The position numbers were made by a program, and so were the translations under genes. A stretch of 64,000 nt of DNA, from assembly GCA_001683735.1 (NCBI GenBank), contig LUGG01000007.1, forward strand, positions 124,001-188,000, in the 5' to 3' direction. This stretch comes from Grifola frondosa (taxonomy: Eukaryota > Basidiomycota > Agaricomycetes > Polyporales > Grifolaceae). A model generated the notes under the pieces. That model was not told the origin of the DNA and searched no databases. It saw only the letters and a program-made list of their open reading frames with translations. Shown here in pieces: positions 22,900-32,273 of the stretch. The first letter of the stretch is position 1. The number at the start of each line of letters is the position of its first letter.

Positions 22900-23700
22900 T
22901 CACTTCGTGGCTCTTGTTGAGTGCTGGTTGGTTGTGATAACAATAAAGGGCTCCAAAACTGGGGGTGGGAATACACCAAACTACAATCCAGGTATGTCTA
23001 GTTTAACGTCATTTACGGACGATTGTCCTGATTCGTTACTGGTGGTCAAGTCCCTTTTTGTCCCTTTCCCAATCCCTAGTTTCTTGGCATAAGCTTTCTT
23101 TTGCATCGTCACTCGCAAGGACTCCTTGTCTCTTTCCCTCTGTTTCCGCGTCAGTTTTCTTCGGCCTCCTTCCTTCTTCTGCCATGCCCTCTTGCCCTTT
23201 GGACTCGGGTCTTCAGGCTTAGGGGGTGGGCATATAGCCCATCCTCCAGTTCCTCTCCCTTTTCCATGCTCACATCCACACTCATCTCGACCTCCTGTTC
23301 CTCGGCCTCTATGTCGTCATTCGTGAATGATTGGGAGAGTGGATGTTCATATAGGAAACAGTCCATGATTGCGTCTCTAAGGATAAGTCTTGCTTATTCC
23401 TCAATAGTATCGGGTAATGAATATGGATCGGGTCGAAGGAACTTTGGTAGGGATAACTCTGTTTGGTAATTTGTCCGCTGCCTTTCCTTATTGGCCTTCT
23501 GCCGATTATGCTGACACTTCCGTCCTATATCCTCCATAGTCTGTTTCCTGGTGCGAAATTGGGAAGACTGTCTCTTCTCCCTATAGGCCTTTCGCTTCTC
23601 TTTCTTTTCCATTTCTTTCAGTAACTTGGCTACGTATCTCTTCCTGAACTCGGGGTCCTCCAATTTCTCTTCCAAAGACAGTGATGTCATTTGAAAGGTC
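22900..23700 (-). CDS. Charged coiled-coil-like segment upstream of RT
   Basis: The frame 23,394-23,690 starts ATG and reads a Lys/Glu/Arg-rich helix (VAKLLKEMEKKEKRKAYRE), then LPKFLRPDPYSLPDTIEE. A following frame (23,151-23,366) is acidic. Both are on the element strand just before RT, where such elements often carry a disordered linker. No catalytic motif was seen. I infer that it is part of the retrotransposon polyprotein. Confidence 0.45.
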
Positions 23701-25381
23701 TTCTGAGGATATGCTCAGTTTCATGGCCTGTAGGTTCCTTTATATATGTCTCCTCTGGGCCTAGGCTCTGGAATGAGTCATCAGAACTTGTTCCTGAAAC
23801 TTCTAGGTCCTTCCAGCTGGTTCTGAGTGACCCAGGATTATAACTTGTCTTTCTTATGCACTGTTTACATTAGAAAGATAGTCAAATCCTTGAATACTGA
23901 CTTGTTTCCTCCATATACTGCATAACATCAGTTCTCAGAGTGTGCAATGAATTAATTTCAACATATTTTGACCTGCACAAGGTCAAGATGTCAAAAGTTT
24001 CCACTCCTGGTACTGTAATTATCAGTACCGTCCGCATTTGGGTCTTGGTTGCGCAAGTGACGCTCAGGCGTCAGTCACTGGCCGAGGTGACACCGAAGTC
24101 ACCGTTGTGACTTGTGTCTCTGGAACCTTTGAGCGCGCGTTTCTCTTCGAGCGCGCGCTTCTGACTTCCGCGTCTGGTTTCGCCGTCAGGTGACTTCGAC
24201 GCGCGACGCGTCTCTCTATCGGTGCCTCCTCAGCGCTCGTTCCTTATTATCTCGTCTGGCTTCTCTTCCCTTCCTGCTGGCATCCTAGTCTCGTTCCTGG
24301 CCTGCCCTTGGGCGCCGGATGATTCCTTCGTGTATCTTCTCTGCTTCCCGTTATCCCCTCAGCCCTATCTCCGTGGTTCTTCCATGCGTTCCCTTCTCTG
24401 CCTGTCTCTCGCGCTCTCCACACTCTCTCGCTGGCACTGCTACAATGGCCGCTACGCGTTGGCTGACTCCTGCGCTGATGCCAACACGTCTTACTGCATT
24501 CCTCGACGTTTTCCCAGCATGCTTGGACCATTCGCTTGACGGTCGTCAACGTTCGCGTGTCTCTCGCGCCACGCGTTGATCGCCAACGCTGGTATATCAA
24601 ACGGTGAGCGTACATGCTTTACTGTTCCAAAGGCGTTCTGAACGTAGCACATTCACTAGTGCTTCCTTCATTCCCAACGGTTTCTCCCTCACTTCCTTCA
24701 CCATCTCTTCCTGCATCTCGAGTTTTCTTCAACGCGGCGTACACTCGCCATTCCTCCCTTGCTTCACGGCTGACTCGGAGCGCATGCTCTGGGTTCCAAC
24801 TCGGGCTAGCTACTCTGGCCCACCAACTTCGCGGTCGGCACGGCGCGAACGAAGCTGCTGCAGGAACGGGAACGCGTCCTTTCGCGTTCTACAGTGCGTC
24901 CCCTTGCAGGTTCCTCGGTACGTGCTTCTTCTTCGATACTCTGTGTGCATAGTATCAGCTGACTCCTGTCCTATCAGGCCGCGTCTACCTCAACAGATTC
25001 TTCTAGCGACAACGCGGCGAAGCGTCGGGCGAGCTCGTCCATGGCTGGATTCGGTGACGGGCGCATCGGTGAGTTTGACTATTCAAACTCTTCGCATGCA
25101 TCTGACTTATATCCTTTTCCTCTCTCTCTAGATCCTCTCGGCGCATCCATACGAGACGCGTCCGCTCGTTCTCGACGGTCCATTTCTTTTTCGATCGGGA
25201 TCGGTTGCTTCAGCACGGCGAGATCCTGAATTTCTTCTAGAAATTATCTCGCATTTTTCTCCCTCCGGCATAGTATGTATCGTTACAGGCTGCATACTGA
25301 TCCTTTACAGATCTTTTGTCATCTCTCGGGCTTCGGCTACTGGTCGCGCTTCGTGCGCGTTTTCGTCATCTCCCTGGCCTC

Positions 25382-26645
25382 TCAAGCTTGGCATCCTACC
25401 TCCCTGGATTCAACGAGCAGACCCGGATGGCCACCGTCTCCACCTCCGAGTGCCTTGAGCGCGAGCGTGATGGCTGCGATCACGTCACTCAGGAAGGTGC
25501 AGTCCGTGTTGTTCCAGTCCTTGGCGGGCACGCTGAGGACGGAGTCAAGCGTTTGACGGTCGTTCCCTTCGAGAACCACCACCCTGGTGACAGGTATGTC
25601 CCTGATCAGTCTCTCGGTTGACCGGTCCGCTGCTAATTTGACGAGCTTCCTCAGCCTGCGCCTCCTCCCGAATAAAGGGTACGTACGGCGCGGTTCCTTG
25701 TAGCTTCGGACGTTCTCCAACGCGCGGAGTCTCTTGCGCGGGTCAGCAGGCTCTTCGGGTGCACGACGCGGACTACGGCGGTCTCCATCGGGACGTCCTG
25801 GACGTAGGTGAGGGAGCTCGAGTCGTCCGAGGTCGCGCGGTCGAAGCGGCGCGTCGGTCGCGCAGCCGTTCGGTAAGTGCGCACCAACCATTAACTTGCT
25901 CTTCTGTCATTCTAACCTCTCCTTCTTCCGTTTGTTCTTCAGCTTCGTGGGCTCCTTCTTCCCCTACTTGGACATAGTCTTCCATTGCCTCATCTTTCCT
26001 CAACCTCTCGGCAGCGCGTCCAGCATTCAAGGCGGCCACTGCGACGTCGACGAGGGACTGGAATCGTTCCTGCGCTGCTAATTCGTGTGCGGGCGTGGTC
26101 TTCAAAGGCGGCGTGCACGGAGGTGAGTACGAGGGCGAACGCGGGCTGTACGACGGCGTGCGCGGTGAAGGTGAACGGACCACATACGGAGGCGAATCGA
26201 CCGCGCGGTCGATTGTTACTGAGCCGACAAGGGGTCCAGCTGTTGTCGTCCCTTCGTAGGATCCCTCCGGGTTGCTGGGTTCGATGGCGGGCCTGCATCG
26301 TGGGTTCCCGTCGTCCAAGCTGGTGTCGAAGATGATCACGGCGTCGCCGCGGACCGTGCTGAGGCTACTTCGGAGGCACGCGTCCTTCACGAGGAATGTC
26401 ATTGTCGGATCCGGGCACTGCGAGCTTCTCGACCATGGCGCAATTCCTCTTGGGCAATGGTGCACTTCGGACGCCGTCAAGATCGGATCGTCCGAGGATG
26501 GAAGGGCAGGTAAGCCGTGAATCTTTTGATGGAACTGATATAGTCGATCCCAGCGCGGACTCGGCCGCGAAGCAGTCGACGCATTAGTGCGAAATAGGAA
26601 GGGGTTCGCCATTCGTAAGAGAAGGCGGGTCCGTCTTTCTTCCAT
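25382..26645 (-). pseudogene. Unrecognised gene within the insert, SPSYSP-rich, frame-disrupted
   Basis: The frame 25,773-26,645 (290 aa) starts at ATG 26,645 or more likely at 26,612 (MANPFLFRT), since a TATA box ends only 13 nt before the first ATG. It has a conserved-looking N-terminus (WDRLYQFHQKIHGLPALP), a Pro/Ser stretch with SPSYSP repeats resembling the RNA polymerase II tail, a helix (FQSLVDVAVAALNAGRAAERL) and an acidic region. Downstream, plausible coding continues in other frames (LTYVQDVPMETAVVRVVHP, then LVKLAADRSTERLIRDIP), implying one or two frame breaks near 25,850 and 25,740. Function is unknown. Confidence 0.45.
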
Positions 26646-26657
26646 GATTTCGTGCTC

Positions 26658-26666
26658 TTATTTATA
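26658..26666 (-). promoter_or_regulatory. TATA box for the minus gene at 26,612
   Basis: The minus strand reads TATAAATAA about 46 nt before the ATG at 26,612. Confidence 0.5.
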
Positions 26667-27471
26667 CCTTTTCCCAACAGGTCTCCTCTCGCCTTTGTTC
26701 AATATCCCTGTCCTCCTTGCTTGCCTCCAAACGACTCTGCACGGCGCGCGCATTCCCAACTGCCTCTCTTGTCGATCACTCTGCTCAAAATCTCCATTTC
26801 CTAGATCTCTCTATGAACTGTCCAGCTGACTGGCCTCGAATCCGCCGGTCTCCTACACTTCGCGGACGCATCTCTACGCCTCTGCCCGATCTGTCGTCGA
26901 TCGGCGCTGCGGACTTCTCGACTCGGCCCCTGATTTCAGGTGAGCGCCACCTGACACTATCTTCCCCTGTTTCATATGCTTGAATTTGTCCGGTATTTCG
27001 ATCTCTTGCTGATCTCTCTTCGCTAGATTCGTCCGCGCTTGATTCTTGCAGCACGCGCATCGCGCTTTGCAAATCTGGCGGTCCCGACAGGCTTGCGGCC
27101 TCTTCCATTCTCGATATTTCATATCCTGGACAGGTCATGGGCACACTCGGCCTCTTCTATCTCAAATTCCTATTTCATCTAGCTGTTCTTCGGCCTTGGC
27201 ATTGACTCCTTTCGTCTGCTCAGGCCTCTTCCTTCCGCTACCAACGCGTCGCGTTTGTGGCGTCCTCGCGCTGCCTCCTCAGTATGTCTCCTAGTTCCCT
27301 GTCTTCCAGACTCTCTCCGCTAACTCTGGACTTGTGCACAGGTCGTCTGACCTTCTCCCATGACCTCCCTTCCTATGACTCGCACTGAGTCCCTGTGACT
27401 CGTGCTGAATCATCCTAACTCGAACATTCCTTCGAGTTCTCGTACGTTCTCGTATCGTTTCTCGGCGCGGC

Positions 27472-27478
27472 TATAAAA
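27472..27478 (+). promoter_or_regulatory. TATA box on the plus strand
   Basis: TATAAAA lies in a GC-rich context, followed by an ATG at 27,550 and intron-like junctions (GTAAGT at ~27,667). It suggests a transcript start inside the insert; no product could be assigned. Confidence 0.45.
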
Positions 27479-27549
27479 ATGCGCCGCTGACTTCCTTTTT
27501 ATGCAGATCGAGGCTACTACGGTCTCGTCGCGTCATCGCTAGCCGTCCA

Positions 27550-28600
27550 ATGACTGCATCCCTAGCTCAAATCCCAGCGGACGCACTTGCTTTACGGGTG
27601 AGCGTACTCGACGTTCGCGTGCCGCTGTCCCGACGCTGGACGGTCTCTCTCCTCTTCACAATCCTGGTAAGTCTCGGACTCCTTCTCCAGTTCCTTCGGT
27701 CCTCGCTGCTGTTTCTTTACCAGGTGGTGTCGCGCTTCTATGTATTTCTGCACCGGTGCTTCACTCACCTGTGCGGGCGCACACCTCGACGACCGCTCCT
27801 CCCTCTCTACAGTTCGTACGTCCCAGGGCTTGGTGGGCGTAGGCCTTCTAGGCTCGTCTCTCTCGACATCTCATGCTCGCCGCTGACTTCATCTTTCTAT
27901 AGGTTGGAATGCGCTGCAAGTGCAGAACACTCGGCCACACGCGCTTTCAACACCGGGCCATTCCTACGATGATCGCACCGTGGGGCATCCGAATGCTCAG
28001 CTATGCTGGTGTGCACACGTCTTTCGTCGCGCTGTACATTCGCATTCAGAGCTCATGGCACGTAGCATCTGATCCTACCCTTGGTGAGTCCTCTTCCGTT
28101 AGTTCTCTGCATTCTCTATGGGCTATGCTGATGTCTCGGCTTATCAGCAACACCCATCGACCTTCCTTGGTGCTGTCCGCCGCCCCACAGTTCACTCAGA
28201 ACTGCCGGTGTCTTCGCGGTACGTTCTTGGCTTCGTCTTTTCATATATCCCGCTGATAACTTCGGGCTTCTGTCACTAGGTCCCTCGTACTCGACACATG
28301 TTGGGTACTCGTTCGTCGGCCATATTCATGCCATCTCGGACCTTATCCTGGTACGTCTCTTGCCTGCTTCATCTCTGTCGGCCTCATTAACCTTGCACTT
28401 TCCTAGGTTGCTTTTCTTCTTCCTGTATCTCCTTTCCATATATCTTTACTGCGACCCGGTCGCACTTCTTGTTTGTATGCCTGGCGTAGACACATTTCTT
28501 CTTTCAGAATATTGTGTCGCCCCACAGTTCACATTAAACCGTGGCTAGCATTACCTCATACATTCCTCTTGTCCTGTACTTCCTGGCTTTGGCACCGAAC
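27550..28600 (+). other. Possible multi-intron transcript, product unknown
   Basis: After ATG 27,550 the sequence shows several donor-branch-acceptor sets spaced like fungal introns, with short candidate exons. I could not build one continuous frame. It may be a real spliced gene, a non-coding transcript or a relic. Confidence 0.3.
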
Positions 28601-28799
28601 GTCTCGCATCACATCCAAATGCGTGATAAGTGTCCGATGACTCCTCAACTTTACTTGACCCAAAGCTGATGGGTATCCTGTTCAACATCATCTCGAAGGA
28701 GTTCGCGGCCTGATCAGCTCAGCTGACAGTGCTCTCCGCACCAAACTCCTTACTCATGGCTTGGTCGTGACTGTTGCATGATTGCCTTTGTTTTAAATA

Positions 28800-29550
28800 C
28801 TTGAATTTGTATTCAAAAACAGATGACAATCAAGCAAGGCTTCATGGATCTCTACTTGGTAGGTATAGCTTCCTGTAATCATGCTTGTCCTTGGTAACTC
28901 TTCTGGTGGCTTCATGCCCATTCCTGTTCCTGTGTCCTGTGTCCTGTCTTGTCCTGCATGCTACCTGTACCAAATGGGTCCTATTCGTTACTAACTTGGG
29001 TTCTTTTCTTTCCGCTTGCCAAATAACTAGGCTTCGATCCGCTACTGGGTTCGGCACAATGTGAGCTTGATTTTATCCTCGAATTTCAATAAGGCAAGCA
29101 AACTGAATTGCTTCTCGAGCTGGCTAATGAGTCTTGTGGACAAGTTAATTTCTTCTTTTACCGGAGTTCCTTTCCCTGTTAATCCTGTGAATGGGTGCTT
29201 TTTAATTTGAATATACATTGACCTCGACGCCTTCCTGCTTTACCACTGGGGTCTTCAAGAGTCCAGGCACAATACTGACTACCTGAATTGACTGTATGCA
29301 TTGCCCATAGCTCTCATGGCTTATGCCGCAACCTGCATATTCCTAGTCCGAAATTCACGGAGTAGTCCTAGGTACTCCTGCAGACAAACTTGCCCCATCG
29401 GGTACTTGTCATCAATTTCCTGTTGCGCCCCTGGTTTATACATCAAACCGATTCCTTGTCCTAATGCTTGGTTCCTTGTTTCCTAATCTGGTCCGGTAAT
29501 ATTAACTTGTTTGTCGCCACCTTAACGACTCATCGGTTAGCGATGCTGCG
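28800..29550 (-). pseudogene. Retrotransposon-derived segment between protease and RT, decayed
   Basis: The minus strand gives polyprotein-like stretches (ALGQGIGLMYKPGAQQEID, MGQVCLQEYLGLLREFRTRN, IVPGLLKTPVV) broken by stops. GLLKTPVV resembles the GLLGRPWQ end of a retropepsin. The base composition matches gag and pol, so this is taken as element sequence on the far side of the insert. Confidence 0.4.
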
Positions 29551-29559
29551 CCCATCAAA

Positions 29560-30009
29560 TTCTGTGAGGTAAGTGATGTCAAGTCTTGGCCTATATAATG
29601 GCAATGGAATTTCTTTTTGGTTCAATCCCTTCTTGAACTCCTACTTCCACATGCCGTCCTACTGAAGTAAGTCCCCTTTGGCTCTATTCGATCTCGATCG
29701 ATCTGGGAATGCTAATCTGAGTTTCAGATTGATTCTTCTGTCCGCTTCTTCGAAGGTGGAACTGTCCGGACCGGTAAGATTGTTGCCATTGAGACTATCG
29801 ACGTAAGTCCATCTCTATATTTTCTGAATGCAATTTCCTAATGCAGATTCTTGTTGACTAGGGAGTTGGTACTGTCACCATTCAAGCTGGTGGTACCGAC
29901 ACATCCCCAATCAAGCTGCCGTAAGTCATTTTGCATCCTTTTTCTTCATTCCTTAACTTGATTCCCTGATATTCTAGGATGGCTGGGGTGTTCCCTGCTA
30001 GTGCCTAGA
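29560..30009 (+). pseudogene. Spliced fragment of an unidentified gene, antisense inside the element
   Basis: Three exons read continuously after removal of three standard introns. Exon a ends at GAA before GTAAGT (~29,668). Exon b (~29,729-29,802) encodes FFEGGTVRTGKIVAIETID. Exon c (~29,861-29,921) encodes GVGTVTIQAGGTDTSPIKL. A last short exon ends at TAG 30,007-30,009. The introns obey GT-AG and are 55-60 nt long. Upstream an in-frame stop blocks the extension. The family is not recognised; the composition suggests a small beta-rich domain. Introns on the strand opposite to the element would not be removed during its life cycle. Confidence 0.45.
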
Positions 30010-30223
30010 ATGGTTCGCATGTGGATATTGGATCTGTAGACATGTACTGTTTCTTTGTAACTTTTGAGATCCAATATCAATCCGGCCTGGTCAATGCTCG
30101 TGCTGCTTCTGTCGATAACCTGCTTCAAATTATCTTCTTGGTCTTCAATCTTGGTATCTTGTTTTTTCTTTCTGTTTTCCTGGGGGGTATCCATGGGTAT
30201 CATCGTGCTTCTTGGGTTGCATC

Positions 30224-31786
30224 CTAGAAACTTCCCTCTAGCTGTATATTGTCCAATTCCCATCCGCCTGCTTCAAGATCCTGTTTCCATTTATTATAAT
30301 GGTCTTCCTCCAGGCTCATTATCGGACTATGAATATTCTGATTATAAACTTGGGGTTCCTGATTTGTCACGGGATTGTCAATATCTGGTGTTATGAAGCT
30401 TGGGTCCATGATACCATCCGGAGGCTTTCGTAAGTTCTCCTGAGTATATACCATATGGAGAATTGCATGTCCTTCACGCTGTCTTCCATCAATAGTCATT
30501 TTAACGTCTTGCAACAGATACTGTTGGTCTTTGATACTTGACGGTTCTACATTCGGCTCATCTCGAACTGATCGGGCATTCTTAACTGTTATGTCCGTTA
30601 TTGGGAAAGCAGTGTCATCCATAGGCTGTCCCAATTGGAATTGGTAGGTTGCCTTTATAGTGTCATACAGACGGTGGTTCTCCATTTCAACCCATCTATC
30701 ATATTCGGTAAGTCCTTTTGGATTCTTGGATTCCGTTAGAGGCTTGCCATCATCTTGCCAACATTCTGGGTCATTAAGCAATATTGGTCCGACCAATTGT
30801 GCTCCATCTGTAGCTTCCCAACGATATGAGGGTACATCTTCCGTGGGTCGCTTCAGGAATTCTGATAGCTGGTTCTCGAGCTTCTGGGTTTTCGCTGCAT
30901 TCATCTCTCCAGTCTCCTGTTCGGCTGTTAACATTGCACATAATCGTAAGGTCCTATCCAGTACTGCCTTCTGGATTCCTGGGCTGGTAATGAGCATTTC
31001 ATAGGTGTTTACCCCATGAAAGTCTCGAATCCCTACAAACACTCCTTCCGGCTTGTGGCTTAGACTGAATTCATTCCTCCATTGCCATGGTCGGCCAAGA
31101 AGTCCAGGTACTGCTAAACCTTCTATGATATACAAGGTTGTCTGGGTCTCTACGTGACCTATGGATAGGGCCACATCCCAGGCTCCAATGCATGGCATAG
31201 GTTTACCCGATACATCCCTGATGGTAACTTCTTTTCCTATTTCCCGGTTTGTTCCATTTGCTGACTTCCATACATTGGCATTTATACAGTCGATCTGGGA
31301 TCCTGTATCAACTACAAATGGAATGGTGGTGCTTCCAGCATGCATGTGAATTACAATCATTGGATCGAGGTACGACCATGGTCCAAGTGCTAGTCCATCA
31401 TAGCAGGTGGGTCCAAACTGGGCTACTTGGGGAACAACATCGGGCTTCAATCCTTCAGCAGTTAACATCATAAGATGAGTATCAACAGGTCGTCCGAGTA
31501 AACGACCAAGCTTCTCCATGTTCTTTTTGGAATATGGATATAACTGCACAATCGCATGTCCATTGCAGTGAGAGTCTTCAAAGAAGAATTGCGCATCCCG
31601 AATAAGAAAAATCTGGGGTCCAAAATTTCCTGGATCATTCTTCAAAAACTCTATCCCACTATCGGCTACCAAGGTATTTGCACCAATCTTCCGGGTTAGG
31701 CTTGCTCGGTAATCCTCCATCTGAGCTGTCAATAGAGATTGGTACAGGGCCATCTCTCGGGTCTTGTGATCATACATGGTGTCCAA
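30224..31786 (-). CDS. Polyprotein segment with second retropepsin-like domain
   Basis: The 520-residue frame continues the gag-pol reading after retropepsin 1. An aspartic-protease core is present: PFVVDTGSQIDCINANVW at about residue 155-172 and the closing motif GLLGRPWQW about 70 residues later. It is followed by a linker and a segment with GREGHAIL-like sequence. A similar HAIV segment precedes the protease core, hinting at an internal duplication. The ATG is internal; the coding frame enters from 31,729-32,259 by a shift near 31,770. Retropepsins cleave the Gag-Pol polyprotein. Confidence 0.8.
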   Translation of the reverse strand: MDTMYDHKTREMALYQSLLTAQMEDYRASLTRKIGANTLVADSGIEFLKNDPGNFGPQIFLIRDAQFFFEDSHCNGHAIVQLYPYSKKNMEKLGRLLGRPVDTHLMMLTAEGLKPDVVPQVAQFGPTCYDGLALGPWSYLDPMIVIHMHAGSTTIPFVVDTGSQIDCINANVWKSANGTNREIGKEVTIRDVSGKPMPCIGAWDVALSIGHVETQTTLYIIEGLAVPGLLGRPWQWRNEFSLSHKPEGVFVGIRDFHGVNTYEMLITSPGIQKAVLDRTLRLCAMLTAEQETGEMNAAKTQKLENQLSEFLKRPTEDVPSYRWEATDGAQLVGPILLNDPECWQDDGKPLTESKNPKGLTEYDRWVEMENHRLYDTIKATYQFQLGQPMDDTAFPITDITVKNARSVRDEPNVEPSSIKDQQYLLQDVKMTIDGRQREGHAILHMVYTQENLRKPPDGIMDPSFITPDIDNPVTNQEPQVYNQNIHSPIMSLEEDHYNKWKQDLEAGGWELDNIQLEGSF

Positions 31787-32259
31787 TCGACTAGTTCCTT
31801 TTTTCTCTTTATCGTAATTCTCCTGAATTCTGAGGCTAGACCTTCCATGTCTGAATCTTCATCTGGGTCTATGTCATCCTTGTCTGAGTCTGAGTCCACA
31901 TCTTCTGAATCTGGGTCATATTCTTCGTCATCAATGCTCTCTTCACCGCATTCACCAGGGTCATCATCGACAGACTCAATTCTAGCTGATGTCTGTGGCT
32001 GATTACTGTCCGTGGCTTTCTCATCAATGATAGTCGTGAATGATGCTGCACTTCCGATGTCTTCATGTGATGATATAAAGACTTCTGAATCGGGATGGCC
32101 TGGAGGCCCTCTAAAAGTAAGGAAGGTTCCTTCATCCCTTTCTCGTATTCCTACACCATGGGTTCGCTGCCAGGGTCTCCCTAATAATCCTTCGAATGGA
32201 GGGTTAGGTGCGACATATGCATTAAACTTGGTGCTTATGTGACCAAATTTAAGAGGCAC
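31729..32259 (-). CDS. C-terminal half of retropepsin 1 plus acidic linker
   Basis: Out of frame with the gag ORF by one base (~32,330). It begins within the protease fold (VPLKFGHISTKFNAYV) and reaches the closing motif FEGLLGRPWQRTHGVGI, then a long Asp/Glu/Ser-rich linker. Together with the DTGSQLNIIS motif upstream it makes a full retropepsin. Confidence 0.8.
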   Translation of the reverse strand: MPLKFGHISTKFNAYVAPNPPFEGLLGRPWQRTHGVGIRERDEGTFLTFRGPPGHPDSEVFISSHEDIGSAASFTTIIDEKATDSNQPQTSARIESVDDDPGECGEESIDDEEYDPDSEDVDSDSDKDDIDPDEDSDMEGLASEFRRITIKRKKELVDWTPCMITRPERWPCTNLY

Positions 32260-32273
32260 ATCACTGACAAGCC

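Larger units (their letters stand above)
23990..28790. other. Probable nested insertion or captured DNA inside the retrotransposon
   Basis: Base composition shifts to C/G-rich, CpG-containing sequence, unlike the AT-richer gag and pol around it. No gag-pol motif of the host element is seen here, but it resumes on the minus strand at ~28,800. The plus strand carries repeated intron-like structures: GGTACGT or GGTGAGT, then CTGAC/CTGAT, then TAG/CAG, near 24,915, 25,070, 27,820, 28,085, 28,210 and 28,350. TATA boxes point both ways (26,658 minus, 27,472 plus). I did not find flanking terminal repeats or a target duplication, so the borders are approximate. Confidence 0.5.

Noticed and set aside
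24247..24615. 122-aa minus ORF and overlapping plus ORFs
   Set aside because: The charged or Ser-rich composition follows from the C/T-rich sequence. No domain and no consistent exon structure.
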